A DNA stretch of 12,558 nucleotides, from NCBI GenBank assembly GCA_964473335.1, contig CAYYOO010000046.1, positions 1 through 12,558 of the forward strand, given 5' to 3'. Below, in pieces: positions 1-5,782 of the stretch. The notes below the pieces were generated by a model that was not told the origin of the DNA, made no database searches, and saw only the letters and a list, made by a program, of their open reading frames with translations. The DNA is from CAYZTD01 sp964473335. GTDB lineage: Archaea > Thermoplasmatota > E2 > DHVEG-1. The position numbers and the translations under genes are program-made. The first letter of the stretch is position 1; every line of letters begins with the position of its first letter.

Positions 1-40
1 TATTAAATACCATCGATTTACCTATTTTAATTATTTGGAG
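1..40 (+). promoter_or_regulatory. tpiA promoter and ribosome binding site
   Basis: An archaeal TATA-like box TATTAAATA lies at 1-9, at the very edge of the window, so the upstream BRE is cut off. A transcription start about 25 bases later would leave a leader of about 20 bases. That leader carries GGAGAG (37-42), eight bases before the ATG at 51, which supports that start codon. Confidence 0.55.
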
Positions 41-50
41 AGAAAAAAAC

Positions 51-722
51 ATGTTAAAAACACCAGTCATAGTTCTAAATGTTAAGACATACGGCCAAGC
101 TATAGGAAAAAAATCACTAGAAATTGCAAAGATCATGGAAAAAGTTGGAAAAGAAACTGGTATTAGTATGGCAATCTCAGTTCAAGCAACTGACTTAAGA
201 ATGCTTGTAGATAATGTATCGATACCTGTTTATTCTGAACATATTGATCCAATTAAACCAGGTAGCCACACTGGTTGGACATTACCTGAAACCATAAAAG
301 ATACTGGTGCTGTTGGAACACTAATAAATCATAGTGAACATCGTTTAAAACTTGCTGATATCGATACTTGTATAAAAAGAGCAAAAGAAATGAATTTAAA
401 TCAAATAGTATGTTCGAATAATGTTGAAACATCAAAAGCTATTTCTACATTAAACCCAGATTTTGTAGCAGTAGAACCACCTGAACTAATAGGCGGTGAC
501 ATATCTGTAACATCAGCTGATCCAGATATTGTAAAAAACAGTGTTACTGCAGTAAGAAAAGTAAACAAAAATGTAAAGGTTTTATGTGGTGCTGGTGTAA
601 AAAACGGAAAGGATGTCAAAAAAGCAGTTGAACTAGGTTCAGAAGGCGTTCTTCTTGCTAGTGGTATAGTTAAAGCTGATGACAAAGAAAAAGTAATAAG
701 AGATCTAGCTTCAGGCCTATAA
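51..722 (+). CDS. tpiA: Triosephosphate isomerase, archaeal type
   Basis: Interconverts dihydroxyacetone phosphate and glyceraldehyde 3-phosphate in cytoplasmic glycolysis and gluconeogenesis. At 223 residues it matches the short archaeal form (bacterial enzymes are about 250). The active-site parts are all visible: Asn10 and Lys12 in the first strand (LNVKTY), the catalytic His94 in LINHSEHR, and the catalytic Glu142 in AVEPPELIG. The glycine-rich phosphate-binding segments LCGAGV (178-183) and LLASGIV (201-207) follow. The ATG at 51 has a GGAGAG ribosome binding site. The gene stands alone, with its own TATA box and a T-rich stretch plus hairpin behind the stop. The nearby transaldolase handles the same triose pool, but the two genes are separated by an opposite-strand gene, so they are not an operon. 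Confidence 0.97.
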   Translation: MLKTPVIVLNVKTYGQAIGKKSLEIAKIMEKVGKETGISMAISVQATDLRMLVDNVSIPVYSEHIDPIKPGSHTGWTLPETIKDTGAVGTLINHSEHRLKLADIDTCIKRAKEMNLNQIVCSNNVETSKAISTLNPDFVAVEPPELIGGDISVTSADPDIVKNSVTAVRKVNKNVKVLCGAGVKNGKDVKKAVELGSEGVLLASGIVKADDKEKVIRDLASGL

Positions 723-773
723 TTTATTAAATTTTTTTATAAAACTAATAAAGAATTAAAATGAATAAGAGAT

Positions 774-800
774 AAAAGTGATTATTTCACTTTTTTTATT
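774..800. terminator. Hairpin with T-run between convergent genes
   Basis: AAAAGTGA (774-781) and TCACTTTT (787-794) form an 8-bp perfect stem with loop TTATT. A T-rich run continues to about 800. It sits 52 bases after the tpiA stop and overlaps the stop codon of the convergent AbrB-type gene, so it could end tpiA transcription. A second T-run (about 732-738) directly after tpiA is a simpler archaeal-style terminator. Confidence 0.5.
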
Positions 801-934
801 TTAAATTCACCAATACCAGTCGGAATTATCTCAATTTCATCTCCATCGTTTATATCGTGGGCTTTAGCTAGTTGACTGGGTATTGTCAATACTAAACTAC
901 TACCCACCACTCGGGCTTTTCTTGTTAGAGGCAT
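782..934 (-). CDS. Small AbrB/SpoVT-type DNA-binding protein
   Basis: A 50-residue protein whose whole length is one swapped-hairpin AbrB domain: basic start MPLTRKARVVGSS, the strand LVLTIPSQLAKAHDI, then NDGDEIEIIPTG and a basic C-terminus. Members are dimeric DNA-binding proteins acting as transition-state regulators or as the antitoxin half of MazE/VapB-type pairs. No toxin gene is adjacent, so a stand-alone regulator is more likely. The frame is open upstream to 1066, but the ATG at 934 is chosen because GGTGGATG lies just before it and the domain starts exactly there. A TATA-like stretch at about 972-983 fits a short leader. It is convergent with tpiA and divergent from the transaldolase. 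Its target is unknown. Confidence 0.75.
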   Translation of the reverse strand: MPLTRKARVVGSSLVLTIPSQLAKAHDINDGDEIEIIPTGIGEFKIKKVK

Positions 935-1113
935 ATCCCATCCACCATCTACATCCAGTAATGTATATTTGATTATATATATGTTTTGATTTTTTTTAAT
1001 ATATCCATTTATATTCATAAGATATGAAATAAATATAAAAATCCTATTATAAAATAAATAAAGCAAAAATTAATCAACAAAAAGTAGATACACAGAAATT
1101 GGAGTGAGGCTTA

Positions 1114-1773
1114 ATGAAAATATTTGTAGATACAGCTGATTTAGATGAAATAAAAGAACTAGCATCATGGGGAATAATTGATGGAGTGACAACCAACCCA
1201 ACTCTAGTTAAAAGAAGCGGAAGATCATTTGATGAAATAATTAAAGAAATTTTTAAACTAGTAAATGGACCAATCAGCCTTGAAGTGATTAGTGAAAAAG
1301 CTGATGACATGGTTAAAGAAGCTGAAGCGCTAGTTAAAAAAACAGATCAAAAATACAGAAAAAATGTAGCAATAAAAATACCAATGACACCAGAAGGACT
1401 AAAGGCAGTAAAAATACTATCAAAGAAAGGAATAAGAACAAATGTTACACTGGTTTTTTCAGCAAATCAAGCACTTCTTGCAGCAAAAGCAGGAGCCAGT
1501 TTTGTCAGTCCATTCATCGGCAGACTTGATGACCAAGGGCAAGAAGGAATGCAAATTGTTGAAGAAATCACAGAAATTTTTTATAACTATGATATTGACA
1601 CAGAAATTATTGTAGCAAGTATAAGACATCCAATACATGTGATAGAAGCAGCAAGGCTAGGTGCGGATATTGCAACAATCCCGCCAAAAATCATCCATAA
1701 AATGGCCAAACATTCACTTACTGATGTTGGAATAAAAAGGTTTCTTGATGACTGGGAAAAAGTAAAAAAATAA
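1114..1773 (+). CDS. tal: Transaldolase, small TalC/FSA-type
   Basis: A 219-residue TIM-barrel aldolase of the short transaldolase/fructose-6-phosphate aldolase family. The start MKIFVDTADLDEI and DGVTTNPTLV (23-32) are family signatures, and the Schiff-base lysine is Lys88 in VAIKIPMTPEGL. Two positions known to separate the activities are informative. Glu57 (ISLEV) stands where E. coli FsaA has Gln59 and transaldolase B has Glu96. Phe134 (SPFIGR) stands where FsaA has Tyr131 and transaldolase B has Phe178. Both point to true transaldolase, moving a dihydroxyacetone unit between sugar phosphates in the non-oxidative pentose phosphate pathway. Start ATG 1114 is preceded by GGAGTGAGG, with a TATA-like TTATAAAATA near 1047. 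It converges with the next gene with a 6-base gap. Confidence 0.93.
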   Translation: MKIFVDTADLDEIKELASWGIIDGVTTNPTLVKRSGRSFDEIIKEIFKLVNGPISLEVISEKADDMVKEAEALVKKTDQKYRKNVAIKIPMTPEGLKAVKILSKKGIRTNVTLVFSANQALLAAKAGASFVSPFIGRLDDQGQEGMQIVEEITEIFYNYDIDTEIIVASIRHPIHVIEAARLGADIATIPPKIIHKMAKHSLTDVGIKRFLDDWEKVKK

Positions 1774-1779
1774 AAAAAA

Positions 1780-2073
1780 TTATTTCTTTTTCTTTATTTT
1801 ACCAAAGTCTTTTTTACGTTCTTTAGTGTTTTTACCAGTAGCCTCAAAAAGGAATTTATTCCACTTTTTAATGATACTATAATCTCCACATACTTTTTTT
1901 GGAGGTTTTGTATCAACATAAAGAATTTTTTTATCACGTTTCATATGTATTTTTCCAATTCCTTCAACTTCAAAGTTTACTCCTTGCTCAACGTCGCCTG
2001 ATGCTCCAAAATAATCTTTCAATAGATTATTAATATCTGGATTATGTCCTCTTTTAATCTTATATTCTCTCAT
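1780..2073 (-). CDS. Conserved small protein, DUF5611-like
   Basis: A 97-residue soluble basic protein starting MREYKIKRGHNPDINNLLKDYF. It has an alternating strand pattern in the middle (GVNFEVEGIGKIHMKRDKKILYVDTKPPK) and a lysine-rich tail ending KKKK. The opening resembles a small family I recall from Thermoplasma relatives (DUF5611, structure of Ta0956), function unknown. The assignment is from memory of the pattern and not verified. No catalytic motif is visible. The strand/lysine pattern could suit nucleic-acid or ribonucleoprotein binding, but this is speculation. The ATG at 2073 has no good Shine-Dalgarno, while TTTTTATATTTC about 27 bases upstream on the same strand fits a leaderless transcript. 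An insertion sequence ends about 60 bases upstream without removing this promoter. Confidence 0.7.
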   Translation of the reverse strand: MREYKIKRGHNPDINNLLKDYFGASGDVEQGVNFEVEGIGKIHMKRDKKILYVDTKPPKKVCGDYSIIKKWNKFLFEATGKNTKERKKDFGKIKKKK

Positions 2074-2170
2074 TTTTGTACAACCCTATTTCTGAAATAT
2101 AAAAATCGATTATAAAATTTTGGTTTTAGCATTCTGTAAATTATAGAGGTGTAAAATCAACGGTGTCAAA

Positions 2171-3208
2171 TTAAAGGTGTTCACATTTTCTTTTATCATG
2201 GTTTATTGCATTTCTCATCAATGTAAGCCACTTATTATCACCATCAATTATTATACCTGCTTCTTCTGATGGCGTTTTACCACTAAGACTTTCATGTGGT
2301 TTAATAAAATTATAATAAAGACGATGACCTTCAACAATAGGGGTATCAGATTTTTTAACTGCTCTCATAATTTTTTCACGTTCTCTAATGGTACCATGCA
2401 GACGCTCGACATGGTTATTATTTGGGTGATGATGAATACCAATATTAAACAAATGTTCAGTTTCTTTAGTACTCGTAATAAACTCCTTTCTCACAGCACG
2501 TTTATAAGTTGGCAAACCATCAGTTACAATAAACTTAGGTTTGCGGCCACCGCTATTCTTTTTAGCTTTTTGAAAAACCATACGAGCATCACGAATTTTA
2601 CGTTCAGTAGACACTACACTTGCCAATTGAAACCTTGTGCTTTCATCGATGACATTCCATAAATATTCCCAAGAGCCACCAACATTCAAAGCCATCTCAT
2701 CTGTATGCCAAACATCACCTACATCAGGAATAACGGTATTTACATATTCATTCATAATGCTAACATACTTTTCAATCCAGTTATAAATAGTCATATGAGT
2801 AACATTTAGCTTATAAAATTCCTTAAGATGATGACTAATCTTTCTAAGACTTAATCCACGGAAATAAAGATCTAAAGTAAGAGCAACGATTTTAGGATCA
2901 TATTTTAAATTCTCAAAATTAACATTATCTACAAACTTACGATTACATTTTTTACATTTATAAATTTGCTTTCCATTCTTTTTACCATATTTTATAAACT
3001 CAGTTGAATGACAAAACTTACAACATAAAGCAGGAGTTTTATAATCAATTTTAGTATCCTGCCTGGTTTCAAGATTTAACTGCTTAGTACGTTCACTTAG
3101 TTTCTTCCAAATCTTAACAGCACTAATATGTTTACAAGGTATCTCATGATATATAAAATCTGGACAGGTACAAGTCCATCGTTCATACGGAACATAAAAA
3201 TATCTCAC
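2171..3208 (-). CDS. IS6/IS240-type DDE transposase, C-terminal main frame
   Basis: A 345-residue frame with three recognisable parts. First, the zinc-binding core of a SWIM finger: Cys13, Cys15, Cys25 and His27 in CTCPDFIYHEIPCKH. Second, a zinc ribbon with Cys63, Cys66, Cys85 and Cys88. Third, a helix-turn-helix-like stretch (LSLRKISHHLKEF, MTIYNWI) followed by an RNase-H-fold DDE domain: Asp170 (WHTDE), Asp230 (VTDGL) and Glu269 (NHVERLHGT), with the IS240 hallmark GGSWEYLWNVIDESTRF. It would cut and join element ends. The first codon is a GTG overlapping the stop of the upstream frame in GTGA. The SWIM finger is cut in two at this point, so the frames were probably one protein, or are joined by -1 frameshifting or coupled reinitiation. 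Ends in EHL-stop, within the conserved element end. Confidence 0.9.
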   Translation of the reverse strand: MRYFYVPYERWTCTCPDFIYHEIPCKHISAVKIWKKLSERTKQLNLETRQDTKIDYKTPALCCKFCHSTEFIKYGKKNGKQIYKCKKCNRKFVDNVNFENLKYDPKIVALTLDLYFRGLSLRKISHHLKEFYKLNVTHMTIYNWIEKYVSIMNEYVNTVIPDVGDVWHTDEMALNVGGSWEYLWNVIDESTRFQLASVVSTERKIRDARMVFQKAKKNSGGRKPKFIVTDGLPTYKRAVRKEFITSTKETEHLFNIGIHHHPNNNHVERLHGTIREREKIMRAVKKSDTPIVEGHRLYYNFIKPHESLSGKTPSEEAGIIIDGDNKWLTLMRNAINHDKRKCEHL

Positions 3209-3354
3209 CGTATATGATATTCATCTCCAGATTGACTCGGAACAATCCAAGTACTTTTATTAATTTCATGCGGTTCAATTCCATCTTCAAGAAGTGACAT
3301 TCCCCTTATTTTTCGATCATTAACCATTTTCTTAATATCAATTTTCTTACTCAT
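3205..3354 (-). pseudogene. N-terminal SWIM part of the transposase, out of frame
   Basis: A 49-residue frame starting MSKKIDIKKMVNDRKIRGMS. The segment RGMSLLEDGIEPHEINKSTWIVPSQSGDEY is the usual lead-in to a SWIM zinc finger (the VPSQSG phrase followed by strands and CxC). The CxC...CxH half lies in the next frame. The break is at 3205-3211: reading CGG then stepping back one base gives GTG AGA TAT TTT, which continues the SWIM domain. No A-rich slippery heptamer is visible there, so a one-base insertion or two-base loss is the simpler explanation. I chose the ATG at 3354 over the upstream open frame because it lies about 30 bases after the TATA-like AATATTTAAAT at 3388-3398 (minus strand). 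No Shine-Dalgarno is evident. Confidence 0.75.
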
Positions 3355-3387
3355 GTAGGTCGCCATTAAACGGTATGATCTATGAGT

Positions 3388-3419
3388 ATTTAAATATTGT
3401 GGTGCCACATTTAAATATC
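3388..3419. promoter_or_regulatory. Divergent promoters around a 10-base palindrome
   Basis: GTGGTGCCAC (3399-3408) is a perfect palindrome flanked by ATTTAAATATT (3388-3398) and ATTTAAATATC (3409-3419). The right copy sits about 28 bases before the ATG at 3441 (leaderless AbrB-type gene). The left copy, read on the minus strand, sits about 35-40 bases before the transposase ATG at 3354. The geometry is that of two back-to-back TATA boxes sharing one operator. Confidence 0.6.
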
Positions 3420-3440
3420 AGTTTTTCAATACCAATTTTT

Positions 3441-3605
3441 ATGAAATTACAGAAACAAACAGCACGAAAATATAAAGGAAAAGCGATATATAAATATGTT
3501 ATTGTGATACCACCAAAAGATATTGAAGAACTTGGTTGGAAAGAAGGAATTGAATTAGATGTAAGGGTGGTCAAAGATAAAGGGTATTTTTTATTTCCCA
3601 AGTAA
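3441..3605 (+). CDS. Small AbrB/SpoVT-type DNA-binding protein next to the transposase
   Basis: A 54-residue protein with an AbrB-type swapped-hairpin domain: basic start MKLQKQTARKYKGKAIY, then KYVIVIPPKDIEELGWKEGIELDVRVVKDKGYFLFPK, with the characteristic 'I-P-hydrophobic...LGWKEG' turn. The frame is open further upstream to 3375, but the ATG at 3441 is preferred because the TATA box at 3409-3417 lies about 28 bases before it (leaderless transcript). The domain also starts there. It differs clearly from the other AbrB-type protein at 782-934, so the two are not a recent duplication. Divergent from the transposase across a palindrome, it is a candidate regulator of itself and of the transposase. 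Whether it belongs to the element or to the host is not decided by the sequence. Confidence 0.72.
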   Translation: MKLQKQTARKYKGKAIYKYVIVIPPKDIEELGWKEGIELDVRVVKDKGYFLFPK

Positions 3606-3660
3606 GATATTATTTTCTTCCAAAATTTTAAAATACGAGAGGGTATTTCCTTAATTGTAC

Positions 3661-3870
3661 ATGATTGACACTTGGAAGAAGTTTGATACTTGGGTTCATG
3701 TCCAAAAAATGCTACTCTTAATCGTTGCTATTGGGATTTTTTTTCCGATAATTTATTTTCTAATTTATCCTCAAATTGGCGCTATCATAAGTATTTTGAT
3801 ATTTTTTGTATTTTTATTAAGTATAGCCCTTTTAATACGAATTTGGGGAAAAGACAAATTTGAGAAATGA
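3661..3870 (+). CDS. Small two-helix membrane protein
   Basis: A 69-residue protein of unknown function. It has a polar, aromatic start (MIDTWKKFDTWVHVQ), then two hydrophobic helices at about 15-37 and 40-61, and a charged end GKDKFEK. The loop between the helices is very short (YPQIG), giving a hairpin with both ends on the same face. I chose the ATG at 3661 because TTTTAAAATA (about 3626-3635) is about 30 bases upstream, as for a leaderless transcript. A TTG at 3655 would add two residues. It lies 55 bases after the AbrB-type gene and could be transcribed with it, which would fit a regulator plus a small membrane effector. That is only an inference from position. Confidence 0.55.
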   Translation: MIDTWKKFDTWVHVQKMLLLIVAIGIFFPIIYFLIYPQIGAIISILIFFVFLLSIALLIRIWGKDKFEK

Positions 3871-4320
3871 TTCTTTGAAAATAGAAAAGAAAGATGGCGT
3901 GTGAACCGATTCGCTATTTGGAAGTTTATACAGGGACTTTTAGTGAGAAAGAATCAATGCTTAAGATGAAATTGTTTGTTTTTGTAAACAATTTCAAAAA
4001 ACATTACAAAACAAATAATTCAATTGTATTTGATGGAATGTTCATAAAAACAAGCATAAATATTATTTTTTCACTAATATATTTTAATTAAACATTCTTG
4101 CTTCTTACAAGACTTTCGATAATACTAAACTCATTAAATTAGGTAACTATTAATAACTCCATTTACTTCAATTTCTATGATTAATCCTTAATTTATACAA
4201 TACAAAATTCTCATATATCGACATGTATCTTACTGGTAAAATTTGTTTTTAGTTAAATTAATTTCATTGCTACATAACTACAAACATTTGATCCGGAAAG
4301 GAATAAAAAATGAGATTTAC
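3871..4320. other. 450-base stretch with no convincing gene
   Basis: This AT-rich region lies between a plus-strand membrane gene and a minus-strand secreted-protein gene. An open frame at 3894-4091 has no ribosome binding site, no TATA box at the right distance and a composition like random AT-rich DNA, so it is not called. The only structure I see is the hairpin at 3967-3996. No tRNA-like or repeat-array pattern was found. Confidence 0.6.
3967..3996. repeat. 11-bp perfect inverted repeat (hairpin)
   Basis: TGAAATTGTTT (3967-3977) and AAACAATTTCA (3986-3996) pair perfectly across the 8-base loop GTTTTTGT. It lies about 100 bases after the small membrane gene. It might be a terminator, or a protein site. 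No T-run follows on the plus strand (an A-run does), so on the minus strand it would be followed by T's and could end a leftward transcript. Confidence 0.5.
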
Positions 4321-5535
4321 TTATTTAAATTCTAATAAGTGTTGAAATATTGGATAAACGTTTTGTAATTTCATTAATATGGTTGTTCTGATATCAGCTG
4401 GATAACAACATGATTTTGTTTTACTACATGTTCCGGATAGAGAAGCTCTTGCGACATTGGTATGATCACCTTGTGATACTAGTTCCCCGCTTTTAGTTCC
4501 CTTGGAATTTGGTTTAAATCTAACAACAACGTCATAAGAGTCACCAGGTGCTAAATAATCTTTAGAACCCCCCTGAACAACACTATAATAATCACCTCCC
4601 CACAGTATTTTTGATACAATATTATGGACTGGATAATCACCTGTATTTTTAACTTTAAAAGTATGATCTTTTGATTGGCCAACACTAACTGTTCCAAAAT
4701 TATATGATGAAGGATCTATTTCAAGCCAACCCGATGGCGGGTAACCTGTTAACTTTATTTTTGTTACTTTCATATATCTATCGGGGTCAACTCCACCATC
4801 AACGTAACTGCTGTAACCGCCACCATCCGAATATGTTTTAGCAAAAGCCCATATCCAAATTTCATAGTTACTTCCAGCATGAATATTAGCTAAATTTGCA
4901 GTTATTGGATCATTAGTAAAATCTTCATAATATTCTTCACCTCCTGAAGTTTTTTTATAAGTTTGTAGAACTTTTTCAGATACTATTTCACCATTTTCAT
5001 AAAATATGTACATTATTTTATATTCAGAATATCCGCTAAAACTGTTACCACACCAAACCATAAATTTTGCTAAACAATATAGATTTAGTTTTACACCCCG
5101 AAGTTCTTCAGTTGCTGTAAATTTGCCACAAACTCCAGCGACACCACTCATCCAACCAGCACTTTGTGCACCTGCACAGGTTGACCAAACCTCACATTTG
5201 CCAGTCGTTTTATCAGCAATAGCACCTGCATCCCATTTATCCCATTCTGCAGGATCATAATTCCCGGCTGTCCCATCAGCTTCATCGTCATAAGGAGGAT
5301 AAAAATTTATTTCTTCATCCAAAATTAACTGGAAATTACTGTTATGCTCAGATTTTTCATCAATTAATTTATGTAACACAGCAAATTCTTCTGATATTGA
5401 TACATCAATATTTTTTGAAATAAAATTACTTGGTAGTTTTATTGCTTCGGTTGAACTAAAAGAAACACTCGCTGTTGAAAGTAATAAACAAATTATAATT
5501 CCTATTTTCCAACTTTTCTTAAAAACATTTTTCAT
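4321..5535 (-). CDS. Secreted protein with C-terminal Hydin-like beta domain
   Basis: A 404-residue exported protein. Its signal peptide has a basic start (MKNVFKKSWK) and hydrophobic core IGIIICLLLSTASVSF, with likely cleavage near residue 27. Residues 30-265 are an unrecognised region rich in Tyr, Gly, Asp and Cys (about 113-162 hold five cysteines), containing strand-like segments such as SNYEIWIWAFAKTY. Residues 270-369 look like an ASPM/SPD-2/Hydin-type Ig-like domain: IDPSSYNFGTVSVGQSKDHTFKVKNTGD, then LAPGDSYDVVVRFKPNSKGTKSGEL. A short tail (371-404) ends with an amphipathic helix, LMKLQNVYPIFQHLLEFK. It probably acts outside the cell or on the envelope in adhesion or binding. No enzyme motif is visible. 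The ATG at 5535 has GGAGGT eight bases upstream, so the GTG further upstream is rejected. Confidence 0.8.
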   Translation of the reverse strand: MKNVFKKSWKIGIIICLLLSTASVSFSSTEAIKLPSNFISKNIDVSISEEFAVLHKLIDEKSEHNSNFQLILDEEINFYPPYDDEADGTAGNYDPAEWDKWDAGAIADKTTGKCEVWSTCAGAQSAGWMSGVAGVCGKFTATEELRGVKLNLYCLAKFMVWCGNSFSGYSEYKIMYIFYENGEIVSEKVLQTYKKTSGGEEYYEDFTNDPITANLANIHAGSNYEIWIWAFAKTYSDGGGYSSYVDGGVDPDRYMKVTKIKLTGYPPSGWLEIDPSSYNFGTVSVGQSKDHTFKVKNTGDYPVHNIVSKILWGGDYYSVVQGGSKDYLAPGDSYDVVVRFKPNSKGTKSGELVSQGDHTNVARASLSGTCSKTKSCCYPADIRTTILMKLQNVYPIFQHLLEFK

Positions 5536-5564
5536 AAAATATACCTCCACTTGTTAGTTATATC

Positions 5565-5607
5565 TTTTATAAATTTAAATTTTACGATTTATATATATAT
5601 ATATATA
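5565..5607 (-). promoter_or_regulatory. Promoter of the secreted-protein gene with a (TA)9 tract
   Basis: On the minus strand AATTTAAATTTATAAAAG (about 5565-5582) is a TATA-type box placed for a transcription start shortly before the GGAGGT of the gene. Just upstream, 5590-5607 is an uninterrupted (TA)9 repeat. Such a tract can change length by slippage and could alter promoter melting, but that is an inference. Confidence 0.45.
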
Positions 5608-5628
5608 AACCCTTCCGTCTTAATTACA

Positions 5629-5696
5629 AAAGCCATCCTCACTAAAAAATCATGTGGTTGGCGACCTACATGAAATTTAAAGCTGAGGATGGCTTT
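5629..5696. repeat. Two-level inverted repeat (possible cruciform)
   Basis: The outer stem is AAAGCCATCCTCA (5629-5641) with TGAGGATGGCTTT (5684-5696), 13 of 13 pairs. Inside the 42-base loop, CATGTGGT (5651-5658) pairs with ACC-T-ACATG (5664-5672, one bulged T), leaving loop TGGCG. The stem is GC-richer than its surroundings. It could be a transposase recognition end, a structured RNA or a terminator. Confidence 0.75.
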
Positions 5697-5780
5697 GCCT
5701 AATAAGTTTATCGACTTAAAATATTTACCAACACTAATTTGACAAAACAAATTTGACACTACCCTATTTTACAGAATAGG
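5629..5780 (+). mobile_element. MITE-like, internally deleted relative of the insertion sequence
   Basis: No reading frame. Two parts match the insertion sequence at 2131-3354 in the same 5'-3' order as transposase sense. TGGCGACCTACATGA at 5659-5673 is identical to the bases around the transposase ATG (about 3350-3364 on the minus strand). 5729-5778 aligns with the element end (reverse complement of 2131-2182), sharing AACAC, AATTTGACA and TTTACAGAAT. About 1.1 kb that separates them in the full element is replaced by about 55 bases. A 13-bp inverted repeat and an inner hairpin fill the first half. The end carries the small inverted repeat CCTATT-TTACAG-AATAGG (5763-5780), directly before the stop of the next gene. 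Confidence 0.6.
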
Positions 5781-5782
5781 TT

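Larger units (their letters stand above)
2131..3354 (-). mobile_element. IS6-like insertion sequence with SWIM-type transposase
   Basis: Spans the transposase frames and the non-coding end behind them. The left boundary near 2131 is set by similarity of 2131-2182 (reverse complement) to 5729-5778, where AATTTGACA and TTTACAGAAT are conserved blocks. The upstream boundary is not resolved. I see no convincing inverted copy of the 2131 end upstream of 3354 and no target duplication, so the 3354 limit is only the likely first codon. The transposase appears frame-broken, so the copy may be inactive. Confidence 0.75.

Noticed and set aside
935..1066. N-terminal extension of the first AbrB-type protein
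   Set aside because: The extra 44 residues are rich in Ile, Tyr and Asn like translated AT-rich intergenic DNA, and a good Shine-Dalgarno precedes the internal ATG at 934.
2131..3441. Matching terminal inverted repeat on the upstream side of the insertion sequence
   Set aside because: I searched by eye for the reverse complement of the 2131-2160 end upstream of 3354 and found only short AATTACAGAA-like coincidence at about 3445, inside the AbrB-type gene.
3894..4091. 65-codon open frame on the plus strand
   Set aside because: No ribosome binding site or well-placed TATA box, no recognisable motif, crosses the 3967-3996 hairpin, and its composition is that of random AT-rich DNA.
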